Notes: generated by a model not told the origin, from the letters alone. Shown: positions 23,717 through 36,765, counted from the first letter of the stretch. The stretch is DNA of 64,000 nucleotides from Dioscorea cayenensis subsp. rotundata (GCF_009730915.1 NC_052477.1:2940611-3004610), one strand, 5' to 3'. Made by a program: numbers and translations.

Positions 23717-24440
23717 TAAGGTACTATAGTAGAAGTATGATTTTGTTAAAAGTATTTTATTCACAGTAATTTAGTTGTATATTTTTTTCAAAAATATCAA
23801 TTTATTAATTTTTTTTACTTTTATATAAGAAGTTAAGAGTTTAACTCTCTCCCAATGCATGATTGAACTGAAATAATAAAAAAATACGTGTTAAGTGATT
23901 TATTCAAATTGTCAAAAAAAATAAAATAAAATAAATCTAAACATGCAAGTATAGACTCCAAAAATACTTGAAACTCATTAAAAAAAGATAATCAATTTAT
24001 AATAATAAAGTTTCACTCTTGATTTTTTTCCTTATTTTTTCCCAAAATAAACGAAAAGGCTTGGCTAAATAATGCATATATTTTCTTTATACAATATATA
24101 TAAAGCCATTAGAGTTGTAGTGTGATTTTGTTAAACGTATTTTGGTCACAGTAATTTAGTTGTGTTGTTGTTTCAAAAACATTAGTTTACTAGTTTTTTT
24201 TAACTTTCATATAGGAAGTCAAGAGTTCAACTTCCTCTAAGTGCATTATTGAACAGAAGTAATAAAAAGTATGTGTAAGATGACTTATTGAAATTGTATC
24301 AAAAATATGCAAGTTTAGACTCAAAAAATGTTCAACTTATTAAAAAAATAATAATCAATTTATAAATTGATTATAAAAATAAAGTTTCATATTTGATTTT
24401 ATCCTTATTTTGCCTAAATAATGCATATTTTACCCTTATT
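23717..24440. repeat. Tandem pair of ~350-bp diverged repeats
   Basis: The block at 23717-24055 and the block at about 24105-24440 share, in the same order, GATTTTGTTAAA, CACAGTAATTTAGTTGT, a T-rich stretch, AGTTCAACT/AGTTTAACT plus CTC-TGCAT, and AGACTC-AAAA-ATAATCAATTTATAA. The period is about 390 bp. The origin of the unit is unknown. Confidence 0.7.
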
Positions 24441-24883
24441 TTTGAATAAGTAATGCAAAAAAAAAAATTTATACAGTTTTATTTTTGTTAAATGATTATA
24501 TAAATAAATAAAGTTGATCCATGAAGATACATTATCAAATAAAAATTTTGCAAACATATATATCAGTCGTTCCCCATTTTTGCAGGCGTGTGCATTGTGC
24601 AAGCAAAAACCCATATACTTAGGGAGTAAAAATATATATTTTTTTTTATTTGTTTGAAATATTATATATAGGATCGATCACTCTATCGCGTTGATGATTT
24701 TTAATCGTGAGCGTTGCTGAACCGTTGGATTTCGATCCAGCGGTCGGACACTATTCATTGTCATCATGTCTGAAGCGAAGCACGATAAAAAGTTGGATGT
24801 ACAGTAAAAACAAAATTAAAACTAATGAACTCATTAATCTAGGATTAACTCTCATTGTAGCTACAGTTTAGCGTTACTATAGC

Positions 24884-24915
24884 TCTCTGTGGACATCTAT
24901 GCACGTCCACAGAGA
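24884..24915. repeat. Perfect stem-loop at the end of an element-like block
   Basis: CTCTGTGGAC (24885-24894) and its exact reverse complement GTCCACAGAG (24905-24914) are separated by 10 bases. The hairpin closes a block (about 24670-24930) with CGATC and CCGTTGGAT/ATCCAGCGG inverted motifs like those in the small element at 1592-1800. It could be a Helitron-like or MITE terminus, but no flanking signals confirm either. Confidence 0.5.
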
Positions 24916-25177
24916 ACCTTTTCTCATATATATATATATATGGGGTTTAAGTCATCTATACAAGGACAGACATTATTGTTTACTAGTGATGTTTATTTGC
25001 ATCTCTTAGATGATAATCTAACGCTATTGTGTATATAGATATTGTACATATTTATTGTTTATGATCGTTGTACACTGCTGTGTAATACTGTTTGAAACTA
25101 TTTAATACTATTTTTATTGGATTTTAGCCGATAATCTAATAACTAATGTGAACATCTTTAAAGTTCAAATATAGAAG

Positions 25178-25356
25178 AGTAATGCTATATTGAACTAACA
25201 AACCACACGAACCAGCCACACAACTGATGTGGCTGGTGACGTGGACTTTCTATATTTTTTTTTAATTTAAAAAAAAATAAAAAACTAAAAAGGAGAGAAA
25301 TCCACGTCAGTTGTGTGGTGGTTCGTGTGGTTTATTTGTTCAATATAGCATTACTC
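25178..25356. mobile_element. Foldback MITE with ~55-bp inverted repeats
   Basis: The left arm starts AGTAATGCTATATTGAAC and the right arm is its reverse complement (GTTCAATATAGCATTACT). The arms continue through AACCACACGAACC and CACACAACTGA to the inner CACGTC motif, a near-perfect stem of about 55 bp around an 80-bp AT-rich loop. Transcription would give a long hairpin. A related but longer element (same AATG-TATTTTT type end and inner GACGTGG) lies at 49599-50077. Confidence 0.8.
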
Positions 25357-25388
25357 AATACTCAATATAGAAACATCATGGATTATAG

Positions 25389-25428
<40 letters not shown>
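25389..25428. repeat. (AT)n microsatellite
   Basis: Nearly uninterrupted AT/TA dinucleotides. A second similar tract is at 25889-25925 inside the tandem array. Confidence 0.9.
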
Positions 25429-25433
<5 letters not shown>

Positions 25434-25885
25434 CACTTTGAATGTAAATATAAATATAAATACAAAAATGAATATAAGATGGCAATAATGCATGGTGGCT
25501 TCTCACACGCTGGCCATCCAACTGCAGCATGGAATGGGCCTATGGCTATGCGTAGTCAGTGCTGCAAGACATGATGGTATTTTATAAATGAAAAATTAAA
25601 TAAAATAATAAAATGAATATTTTATGAATGCAATATATATACATAAATATAAAACAATGATATCTCTAAAGTTCAAGCAATGATCTCAAACTATTGAATC
25701 TTGGATCTGGAACAAAATAAAGAACATTAATGGATGAATATTCAAATCAAAAGGGTTTTTGTCCATATGCACCCCTCCCTCCTTGTACACTTCATAATGG
25801 AGACACTATATATATACTGTGTTTGTAAGACTTTGAAAATTCAAGTAATTAGGTTGATATCCCTTAAACACTTCATAATTGAGAC

Positions 25886-25927
<42 letters not shown>

Positions 25928-26446
25928 GTTTAGATGACTTTGAAAATTTAACTAATTAGGTTGACAACCTCCGTAAAGCAAAATATCTTGTATTATTGAG
26001 GCACTATGACTTTGGAAATTTAACTAATTAGGTTGACATCCCTCGATAAAGTAAAATATCATGAGGAGAAATTTTTTTTATAGGATACCAAACTATAGTC
26101 AGTTTTTATTTTAGGGTCTATATTTCAATTTGAATTAAAATAATTACCCAATTTTAATTTTGTTTCACTGAGTGGTCCCCCAGAGATTTTTGTTTATTTT
26201 TGATGATTGAATGTTATAAATTTCTGTCAAAATGTGAGGTAGAATTATCAATTGGGCGGGCAGTGTGTCATGCATGTATTGACAGAGAATTTTTGACATC
26301 TATATTGTTAGAGAATTTTTGACATTTATATCATTAAAAAAATTGTAAGAATCTCTCAGGTAACCACCCTGTAAAACAAAATTGAAGTTGAGTAACTATT
26401 TTGATTCAAATTGAAGTTTAGACCTCATAATGAAAAAAAGGTCATA

Positions 26447-27723
26447 GGGCTTGTTTGGATTGGCTTCTAAGAAGCCCAAAATCACTTTTTTATAAGTTAA
26501 GCACTTTTGGATGGAAGAAAATATGTTAAAAAAGCTCAAATTCAGTTTTTTTTTTCAAAAACTGATAAAGAGGTGCTTTTGAAAAAAGCACTTCTAAAAA
26601 GCTGTTTTTGGTTGTTATAAATTACCAGTTTACTCTCAACAATTAAACAAATTAATGCCCTCAATCCTAGCTTATTAAACAACAAAAAAAACATGATAAT
26701 AATAATAATAATTATTATTATTATAATTTATTTAATAATCATTATAATTATAATTATAATTACAATACATTAAGTTATAATAATAATTATAATAATAATT
26801 ATAATATATTAAGTTATTATTATTATTATCATTAATATTTTTATTATCATTATTAATAGTAATGTATAATAATAACTCAATGAATATCCACTTTAGTAAT
26901 TTGTCACTCATAAGGCCATCTCCAACCCAAAACTCTATATTTAACGCTTCAGTACTCAAAAATACAGCTTTTACAGTGAAAGTTTCTCCAACCATCATCT
27001 CTAATTTTAACTTTAAAATAGAATATTCTAAGAATATTCTTTTTTATTTCACAATTTATATATTCATACTATCCACAAATTTAATCATCTTTAAATCTTT
27101 TTTCACTTTTAACCATTGAATTATTTAAAATATGATATTAATATAAATTGTAAAGAAATAAAACTAAAATTTAAAAAGAATTAAAAAAACAGAAAATCAA
27201 AACCGAAATTCAAAACAGAAATAAAAAATAAAAAATAAAAAATAAATTTTAAAAAAATAAAATCGAAATTAAAAACAAAATAAAAAAAGAATTAAAAACA
27301 AGAAAATCAAAATCGAAATTAAAAACAAGAATAAAAAATAAAATTAAAAACAAGAAAATCAAAATCGTAATTAAAAACAAAAATAAAAAACAAAATACCG
27401 CTGCTATAGTGGCGCGCAATATCCTGCGCGCTACTGTAGCGAAATTTAAAATTGGCACAGGGAATGGCGCCCTGTTGGAGCCATCCCTGAGCCAAATTAA
27501 ATGTTTCATGGCAAATGTGGAGCACCGTTGGAGATGCTCTAAAAGGTCATTTAAAAATCCACATCCAAACAACTTCACACATATAAAAGTACTTTTACAT
27601 TAGCTTACCCAAACATGAAATATTAAAAAACACTTAACTTACTTTCAAAACCACTTTTAAAATAAGTGCTTCTACAACTTGAAAAAAAAAACACTTTATT
27701 TTTAAGTTAACCCAAACAAGACC
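26447..27723. mobile_element. Harbinger-like non-autonomous element inserted into the outer MITE
   Basis: 1277 bp. The left end GGGCTTGTTTGGATTGGCTT pairs with the reverse complement of the right end (GGTCTTGTTTGGGTTAACTT). Subterminal AAGTGCTT/AAGCACTT motifs are like those of the MITE at 15729-16381. ATA flanks both sides (26444-26446 and 27724-27726). The superfamily usually targets TTA/TAA, so ATA is a slight departure. It is itself interrupted by a third element. Confidence 0.78.
26913..27540. mobile_element. Innermost element with GCATCTCCAAC-type ends
   Basis: The left end GGCCATCTCCAACCC pairs with the reverse complement of the right end (GAGCATCTCCAACGG). This is a widespread plant MITE terminus. 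The interior has an A-rich repeat of the AAATCAAAATCGAAATTAAAAAC type (about 27150-27400) and a GC-rich section near 27405-27500. No TSD is clear. Confidence 0.65.
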
Positions 27724-27845
27724 ATAGTTTGGTACCCTGTCAAAAAAATTGCCCTATAATTGAGACACTATATATATATACTGTGCTTATATGACTTTGA
27801 AAATTCAACTATTGGGTTGATATCCTATATAAAGCAAAATATTAT

Positions 27846-29004
27846 GTATATCTTTTAAAGTTGAATTATGTATATTAATACATATACCTTCACCTCACAT
27901 ATGATATTAAAATATATTATAAATTATATTAATTTAACTTAATTTTATAATAATATTAAAATATTATCTAAATTCTTAATTAATTCTAATATGTTATTTT
28001 AATTTTAACAAATAGGTAAAAAACACCTCCAATTTAAGGGAAATTGAGGATATACATGTATGTAGAGTTAATATTTCAACACGATTATTTCCTCACTTTA
28101 TGTGAGCTTTAGCGTTTAATTTCAAGTCTCAAAATAAAACACCATAAACAAGGGACTGGGTACTAATAGGCTTGAAGTCAGTTGGCATGATGTGTTAATT
28201 TTTATTTAGATGCAATAAATAAAATAAATTTAAATTCTTTTTAAGATATATATATATGTAAAAATATTAATTTAATGACGGTTATAAATTTTTTTAGTGT
28301 ATATATACATTGGGTTTTTCTTATCATTTAATCGTTAATAATGCATTTTTATATTGTATGTAGTGCTAATATATATATATATATATATATATGAATTTTA
28401 AGGAGTATAATCATATTTAGTTTTATTTAGGAATATTCACAAAGTTAGACAAATTTTCCAAGAGGATACAGGCAAAGACCCACATACATATTCTTATTAT
28501 GTTTCTCTTTGATGCATATTTATCAAAGTTATAAATATATAAATGTGCATGTATTTATGTAAATATAACATAATTGATTTTTAAAATGTAAAGTTATGCT
28601 ATTGCCCAAATCACACCCGTTTGATCAAAGTCAACTCAAGCATGAATACTGCACTTGTTTCATGGAGTTGACCTCTTCATTGATTTGTTGACCTTAAAAT
28701 TAGCTTGCAAGTTTCATGTCACTGTTATTATTTTCATTTTTTTTAGGTTTATTTATCTGTTTCAAATTTACTTTGGATGCAATGAAGTTGCCACTTACAT
28801 TAAAATAAATAAATAAATAAAAAGAAATCAACAGCAAGGACAAATAGAAATCGACTCACGGCATGCCTTCATTCTAAGAATAGTATTAGATAGCAAATTA
28901 TTTTTATTTTTATATTTTTGAAATTTTAGTTTATTATGTGTATATTGTTGGGTTTTGGGCTCCCTTCCTATGTGAAGAAAAGTCAAAATAGTCCAAGCTC
29001 ATTA
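27846..29004. other. AT-rich spacer
   Basis: No gene or clear element recognised. It has an AT microsatellite at 28370-28392 and otherwise unremarkable AT-rich sequence. Confidence 0.5.
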
Positions 29005-30214
29005 GGGCCTGTTTGGTTTGATGTAAGTGGGTATAATGTAAAATGTTTTACATATAAAAATTACTTTTTGATGTTTGATTTGTTGTAAAACCATCACTTA
29101 CATGTAAAATAATTTACATGAAAGAACCATTTTGCAACATTTCAACTTATAGCTAATTTGACTGTAAGTTGAAATGCTGCAAAATTTATCCCTTATCCTC
29201 ACTCTCTTCTATGTATGCAATCCTTTTAATTCCTAATCCGACAGAAACTGCGTCTCATTGAAGCATCTCCTCAGTCCTCGCCCATCCAACGAGCTCCGAC
29301 AAGCCATCACTCCCCATAGATGACATTGTCGGCGACGAGAACCCCTCTTCTATCTCCTTCACCTGATCTTTTCTCCCTTAGTCCAAATCTAATCTTTCTC
29401 TTTTTCATCCTCGCAAACCTCAGATCGTCGACATTTCGTCCATCCTCTTCATCATCCTCACTGTGTGCTGAGAGAGGAGTGCACACCAGCATACATAGAT
29501 GGAGTGAGAGCTCGCCATGGAGGGCGGTAGGTATGTGGCCTCAGCTCAGAGGCTGTGGATGATGAGATCTGCCTCGCATGGATGATGAGAGCTCGCCACG
29601 GAGGATGGTCTCACTCGTCATGCATTATCCATGATGCCTTCCTATCAGCCGGACCTCCGCCGGATAGAGAATAACATCTCATTTCATTTTTGGGTTATTG
29701 GTTATGGTTTGTTTTTTGTATTTTTTTTTAAAACCAAATTTATGAAATTTGGCAATTGTATAAATTTTGGCAATTATTTGAATGAGAAAAGTATATGAAA
29801 AATTCTTTGAATTTTACTATTTTGATGTATTTCTGAGATTTCAGAAGAGAAAACACGGGGTACTAATCCTTAATTAATAAAATTGATATAATCCATTAAC
29901 TTAGATTGGATAAATAATTTAAATAAATAAAATCCATTAACTTAAATCCATTTAAATAAATATAATCCATTAACTTAAATAAATAAAATATATTTATATA
30001 TTGAATTATGAAAAAAAAGGGGTAATTTTACCACTTACTTTACATGGTAATTTTAACCTATAACTTACATCAAAATCAAACACTTAAAAAGTAAATGCAG
30101 CATTTTCATTCACAGATAACCAAAAAAACATGATGTAAGTTAAAATACAGTAATTTCAGTTACATGTAATTTGACTTACACTGTAATTTAAAATGCAGGT
30201 GACCAAACAACCCC
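29005..30214. mobile_element. Non-autonomous DNA transposon with GC-rich insert
   Basis: The left end TTAGGGCCTGTTTGGTTTGA pairs with the reverse complement of the right end (TTAGGGGTTGTTTGGTCACC). Both continue into subterminal TTACATGTAA/ACTTACAT motifs. TTA on the left and TAA on the right are inverted rather than direct, so a TSD is not proven. A central stretch (29240-29660) is clearly richer in G+C than its surroundings, with short open frames on both strands, and may be captured gene sequence. The donor was not recognised. Confidence 0.65.
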
Positions 30215-32542
30215 TAAGTGTTTCCCATCATATTAGGGTTAAGAGAGTGAAAAATCTGGAGAGATACAGCAGCCGCAAAGAGAAAAACTGCAGATTTTCT
30301 CAGGTTCAGATTTGATATGTGCAGCAACTTCAAGCTGGTGTTTGGAGGGTCAAACGAAGTCCAATTGAGCTGAAATTTTTTGGGCACGTTCGGGACTCGC
30401 AAAGCTTGATTTCCACCAGACGGTTTGTGATTTGACTTCTCCTAGCTCGAGATATGAAGGTTAGAACATAAGCTGCAGAATATTGCTTTTGCTTCCAATA
30501 TAGCTTGTTTTAGCTATTGTTTTGGTCAAGTTGTATTTCTTTGATTTGTGCTCGTTCTTGAGACTCTCTTGTACTCTGAATTTGATCATAGTGGAGCTTG
30601 GCTTGGTCAAGATTGGCCCGTAGTTTTTCGCCTTGATTTAAGGGTTTTCCACATAAAAATTTGGTGCCTTGTGTGATTGCAATTTTTGTTCTGTTTAGGT
30701 TGCTCTTTTTAATCTAGCAAGCTTGGGGATTGTTTATTTGCTGTTAATCTATTGAGATTGTTGCTTAATTCCCATCATATACTTTGAAATCAAATATTAT
30801 GTACATCCTTTAAAATTTAATTTTTCTGGACTAAGACACTTGTGCATGAGTGGAGTAAAATTTCTAATGGTGGTTAAATTAATATTTTATGTATATACTT
30901 CTAAAAAAATTCAAATCATTTTATTCATTAGCATCTAAATCCTAAAAATTTATAATAGTAATTAATCTCATATTGTATATATACCCTTAAAAAAACATAA
31001 GCTCAATTTATTTATTATATGTAAATAAAAATTAATACTGTTATAAAAATGTAATTTTATTATTTAAAAAACTAATATTCATATATTTATAATACATTGT
31101 AATTTTAATGGTATTTGTGAGAAAGAGAGGTATATATGATATTTAGTTTTATTGAATGCTATACACACAATAAGTCAAATTTCCAATAATATATAATAAA
31201 AACAACTTTTTATTAAATTGTAATTGTATACATAATCTAAAATCGATAATATCATGTAACTTTAGAAAATAACTCAGATATTTTTGGAAGCAATATTCTC
31301 ACTAATTTGTATTTTTTATATTCAATTAATTTTTAATTTTTTCTTTATTACTGAAGAAATAAAATGCAAAAATTAAAATTTATAATGAAATAATGCAGAT
31401 TTTATAATAAATATTATTGTTTTGAGCAAGCGTAAAATAAACTATATTATCTTCATCAAATTAAAAAGAAAATTCATATGAATGCATATAAATAAAATTA
31501 AAAATAACTTCTCAATTGATTTTGTTGATGCTCATAAAATTTTTTTCTTAGTAAATACATCCAATACAACTTGAACAAATAAATCATTTCACGAGATAAA
31601 TGGGAATCATATTTTATAAAAATTCAAATCCCAAGAATCCCTTAATACAAATTTTATATAATCCTTCCTTGATCTAGCTAAAATTTCATAAACATTAAAA
31701 TGTTTAAGAAGGCATAAAATCCTATAAATCTTTGTTTTTTTTGTTTTTTGTTTTCCCCATTTTTCTCTTTTAAAATTTGGTAGAGCATAAATGTTAAATT
31801 TGTATTTTGAATTATATATTATCTATACTACACTTTTTTTTATTATCATGTTGCTAAACACTATTAATAAAAAAGTACTTTTTGTGGTGTTTCATATTTG
31901 GATAATTTTTGAATTTAATTAAAAACATATAATTTTTAGAATTAGACCAGACAATAAACTAATCAAAAGCGTCATGTCAACCATAGGGTCAAGTGGATTA
32001 ATATCGGTCAATTTAGACATTTGAAATAATATAATATAATATGATATAAATATTTATTTGAAAATCTGATTTACATAAAAAACCATTAGTTGAACTACCG
32101 GTTTAACCACCGACTCACACTAGTTTTTACTAGTTCAACTGTAATCTTGGTTCAATCAGAGGATCAGTTCTAGCACTAGCTCACTAATTTAACTTGTTGA
32201 CCGTTCAGATAACATTGAGAAAAAACCAAACCAAAAAAACCCAACCAAACCGAACCGGTTTGGGTTAACTGATTCGGTCCGGGTTAACAGGTTCGGTTCA
32301 AGTGGTTGAAAATTTGAAACTGGTTTCAACTTCGGTTTTCCCGCCTCTTCTCCAGAAATTAAATAAATAATTAAATAAAAATCCAACCGTTGGGAATAAC
32401 CCAAAAGAAAAAAAAAAAAAATTCCTCATTTTTTCTCTTGTCACTACCTTCTCTTCATCTCTTCGATCCATCCCATTTCCCCCAAAATTTCGAGCTCCAA
32501 TTCTCACTGGAAGACGGCCGAATTGAAACCCTAGAAGCTGAG
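30215..32542. other. Intergenic region upstream of the RUNKEL-like gene
   Basis: 30215-30770 has balanced base composition but no gene I can support. 30780-31950 is AT-rich. 32215-32310 is rich in AACCGAACC/GGTTCGGTT motifs. The final 150 bp (about 32395-32542) are C/T-rich and are the probable 5' UTR of the next gene. Confidence 0.45.
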
Positions 32543-35500
32543 ATGAACAACTTTCATGTCTACGAGGCGATCGGCCGTGGCAAACACTCGGTGAGCATCC
32601 TCATTTTTCCTAGGGTTTCTCTGTTTGTTGCTGATCTTGAGTTTTGATTGCCATTTGCGTTTGATTGAGAATAATCGTATGTTTTTGAATTTTTTTTGGG
32701 TATATAGACAGTGTACAAAGGGAGGAAAAAGAAGACAATCGAGTACTTTGCGATCAAGAGTGTTGATAAGTCTCAGCGGGCGAAGGTCCTCCAAGAAGTG
32801 AGTTTTGTCTGCTTCCTGCTTTGTCGTCCAAATTCTTGTCTTGAGCTGTTTTTTTGACGAGTTTGAGTTTGTTTTGAGCTATATATATTTTCATCGGTTT
32901 GGTCTTGTTCAAATTATTAGGGAAATTCATCGTTTTTGCCCATTAGAACTAACTTTCTTGTTTTAGCATTTGTTAAGATTTTTAATTAAGGTTTTGGACT
33001 GCAGGTTCGGATGCTACATGCTTTAGATCATGAAAATGTGTTGAAGTTCTATTCTTGGTAAGATGTTGAAAAAACATGATTGGTTTGTATGTGTGTTCTT
33101 TGCATTTGAGAATCTAGATGTGCGGATTTGTGTACGTTTCAATGTTGTGCCTATCTTGGGGCTTGTTCTGTGCCTTTTAGGTATGAAACCTCTGCTCACC
33201 TATGGCTGGTCTTGGAATATTGTGTTGGTGGAGATCTGATGAATATACTTCAGCAGGTATTTGGTTTATTCTGGTGTATGTTCTTTTATATTGGTTTTAT
33301 ATAACTCTTAGTTATTGCTTTTAGAATCAATGCGCTAATCCATTGGTTATAGTTAGTGAATGGAAATACTTGCTCTTTGTTTGGTGAATATAGTGTATTA
33401 CTGGTCTGGTCGAGTCAAGTCTAAGGTAGCTGCACTGAAAAATCCAATTATCTATAGCCTTAGTTATTGCTTTTAGAATCAGTGTACCACTCCATCTGTT
33501 TTAGTTCTTTGTGAATGGATGAACTACCTCTTTTTTCCGTGAAGAGAAATTGTTCTTAGTGAATGGATGAGCTACCTCTTTTTGTCATAGAGAATGTACA
33601 GTAGCTTTATTATTGGCTGAGTCAAGTAAAAAAAAAAACAATTTATTATATTCTTTGTTTGTTCCATAAAAGTGCTTAGAATAATACTAATAAATCATCG
33701 GATATTAATTGCTTTCGCTTTCCTCCATGAGCTCACATTAAACCTGTGTTATTCCTTCCTGTTTGTAAATCATTAGATATTTACATGATTTTCAAAATTT
33801 GAACAGTACATAAATGGTTTGTGAATCAAGAAAGTGTTTTTCATATGAAAGGTATCTTTTGTAGGGATGTAATTTTTTTGCAAGGTAGAATTTCAGCTGA
33901 TGGACACTGATTTTTAGTCTGGATCTGGTATAATTTAGTTGCACCAAGTAGTAATGCATTTGAATCAGAGGGAACAATGGTTATTATGAAAAATTACAAA
34001 TAATACCTTTTGATATAGATCCATGTAAATTTTTGATTGGGTGGTGAGCAGGTTGCGATGAATGCCCATTTCTTCTTACTAAATCCCCCCTGTTACTTTT
34101 TTTTTTAATCTCTCTCACACAAGCAGATGTGTATTCAATCATCTTCATGCATTGGAGTATAGATTTATTTTTTTAAATTCTTAATTACCTTTTCTATGTA
34201 TTCATGTGGCTAGTAAAGTTTTATGACCACTTAATATACTGATTGCATATGATGAACAGAGTCAATCAGGATAATAAAAGTTTACAGTCTTTGGGTCTTC
34301 ATAATATCCCCTTATCATTTGTCTCCAATATGATTTTCTTCCTCTTTATTTTTCTATTCTTAAAAGTTTTGTGTATCATCTTATAGCACATTGCTAGCAA
34401 CTGATAGGCTGCTCATTTACAGGATAGTCGACTTCCTGAAGAATCCATACATGATCTTGGTCGTGACCTTGTCAGAGCTCTTCAGTAAATACTATTTATC
34501 TTGAGCTTGTGGTTCTTGATGGTTAGTATGGATCCTGAATTGACATCCAGAATTTTATTCATGAATGTTTTCAGGTTTTTGCATTCCCAAGGAATTATTT
34601 ATTGCGATCTGAAGCCATCAAACATCTTACTTGATGAGAATGGGCGAATGAAGGTATGCAATCTTCCTTTCCAGAAAATTATACTAATGGATCCATATTA
34701 AGTTTTCTGTTTGCTTCTGAATACTTGAGTTTCAGCTATGTGATTTTGGGCTAGCCAGGCGATTGAGTGACATTGAGAAAAATTCTCTTTCCATGGTTGG
34801 TTTTCTTTCTTCCTCTTTTTTTTTAAAAAAAAAAAATTTATTTTTTAAACATTCATTTTAATCTTCAACCATTTACTCATTATGGACAACTTTGTATCAA
34901 TCTTTTCTCTATCTGAAATAAAAATCCGCTGTTTTTATTACTGTTAATCTACCAATCAGCTGCCGCAGTCAAAGAGAGGAACACCCTGCTATATGGCTCC
35001 TGAGCTTTTTCAGGATGGAGGAGTGCATTCTTATGCTTCTGATTTCTGGGCTCTTGGTTGTGTATTGTATGAATGCTATGCTGGAATCCCCCCATTTGTA
35101 GGAAATGAGTTTACTCAATTGGTAAAATCAATATTATCAGATCCTACACCGCCACTTCCTGATAAACCAACCAGTTCGTTTGGTAATCTGATTAACCGTT
35201 TATTGGAAAAAGATCCAGCTGAAAGGATGCAATGGCCTGAACTCTGTGAACATAGCTTTTGGAGGACAAAGTTCAGTTCAGTGCCTCTCCCTCCTCAGCC
35301 TGCTTTTGTTAACATGCTGCAGCCTGTTAAACCATGTCTTTCAGAGCGAAATGGTGATAGGTCTGTTCAGCAAAGAACACCTCCCAAAAAGCGTGAAAAT
35401 AATATCAATGGGACTAGTAAGCATGATGAAAATTCAAATTCTTTGAGGAAGGTTTATGAAACACCAGCTAAGAATGTGCAAAGTGGAAGGAAGACTCATG

Positions 35501-36765
35501 CTAAATCATCTGGTAGAGTTGAGGATAAACAGAAGGAGGCCCCAAACACCGCAAAGGGTGTAAATCTTCTTAGACTTTCAAGAATGGCAAAGTTGAATCT
35601 TCAAAGGGAGAATGAAAAGGAGAACTACAGACGGGTTTTGCCCAAGGCATCTGAAAATGAAGCTGAGGTGAAAATTGTAAACAATGATATGGAGCTTGAT
35701 TTTAGTGAGAATCCTGAGGATGATGCACCTGATGAATCAGATGGGTCTGATAACCCAGGTTGTGGACTCGGAGAAAACCTTTCAAATCAAAATGTCAGTG
35801 AGAAAATTGAAGAAGCTGATCCTGCTATGAATCAGCTAGATACTTCTGAAAATATTAGTTTTGTTCCAGATAGTTTGAAGAAACTTGAGCAGGACCAATG
35901 TTTGGAGCATATTGAGGTGGCTGCTACTCCACCTAGTGCTAACGTCCAGAGGAAAGCTCTGCGTGGAAAAGCAGCAAATGGGAGTGCGCATGATGCTGAA
36001 CCTGGGTCATCTAATAATTTACAGGAGTTTTGGCATCTGTCAGACCTTTCAGTCAAGCCTGTAATGCCTAGTAGGAAAGGAGATAAGGCTTTGGATGCTA
36101 CCCACTCCCTCCCATTTGAAATTCTTCTGGCTTCTGATTATGTTAAACTACCACCTGAGCAGTTAAATGTATATAGTAGTCGAATAATTCATAGCTTGAG
36201 TGGAACTTCCCATGTTACTGATAAACAGAATGTTCTCAGATACCTGGAAATGCTAAGTTGCAGTGCTGATGCTGCAAATATTATAACTAATGGGCCAATC
36301 ATGTTGCTACTTATAAAAATGTTTCGGCTTTCAAAGACATCTTCTTTACGAGCTCAGCTTGCTTCAGTGATGGCATTACTCATCCGTCATTCAACTTATA
36401 TTGAGGCGGATGTGGCAAATTCTGGAATTGTTAATGCTCTCACAGATGGTTTGAGGGACAAGCAAGATAAAGTAAGGAGGTTCTCCATGGCTGCTTTAGG
36501 GGAGTTGCTATTTTACATTTCAACCCAATCTGATCAAGATTTAAAAGATAGCAATGCCTTAGAATCTCCATCTAAAGATAGCCGTTCTTCAACTGGTTGG
36601 CAGGTCAGAATTCTATAATGTGTTCCACAATGCGCATTTGTAATCATCTGTTGTCATATTGCAACCTGCTTCTTGATCCTTTGTTTCTTACTTGTTGAAG
36701 TTTGTGCATCCATAGCTATGTTTACTCTCAATATTTTTCACTCAGGCACCTCCTTTCCTTGAGTC

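Larger units (their letters stand above)
22374..25177. other. Intergenic spacer
   Basis: No gene. AT-rich sequence with the tandem duplication listed separately (23717-24440), an element-like block near 24670-24930 ending in a perfect hairpin, and several AT tracts. Short open frames here have no domain character. Confidence 0.5.
26066..27757. mobile_element. Outer MITE with ~150-bp inverted ends, interrupted by a nested element
   Basis: The left arm (GGATACCAAACTATAG near 26085, then TTCAATTTGAATTAAAATA and TTTTGTTTCACTGAGTGGT) is present in inverted orientation at 26350-26446 plus 27727-27757 (GTTTGGTACCCTG at the right edge). The right arm is cut in two by the Harbinger-like element at 26447. 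Removing that insertion, with one copy of its ATA target site, restores an inverted repeat of about 150 bp. The uninterrupted element would be about 410 bp. It lies inside the tandem array. Confidence 0.75.
25788..27845. repeat. Array of ~100-bp tandem units split by a transposon stack
   Basis: Units starting near 25788, 25866 and 25995 share TTGAGACACTATATATATAC, GACTTTGAAAATT, AACTAATTAGGTTGA and AAAGCAAAATAT. A fourth unit, with the same landmarks in the same order and orientation, occurs at about 27757-27845. The space between unit 3 and unit 4 is filled by nested DNA transposons (26066-27757), so the array was continuous before the insertion. Confidence 0.75.

Noticed and set aside
26732..27603. 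Open frames on both strands around 27.3 kb
   Set aside because: They fall inside nested MITEs; Asn/Tyr and Phe/Leu runs come from AT- and A-rich simple repeats.
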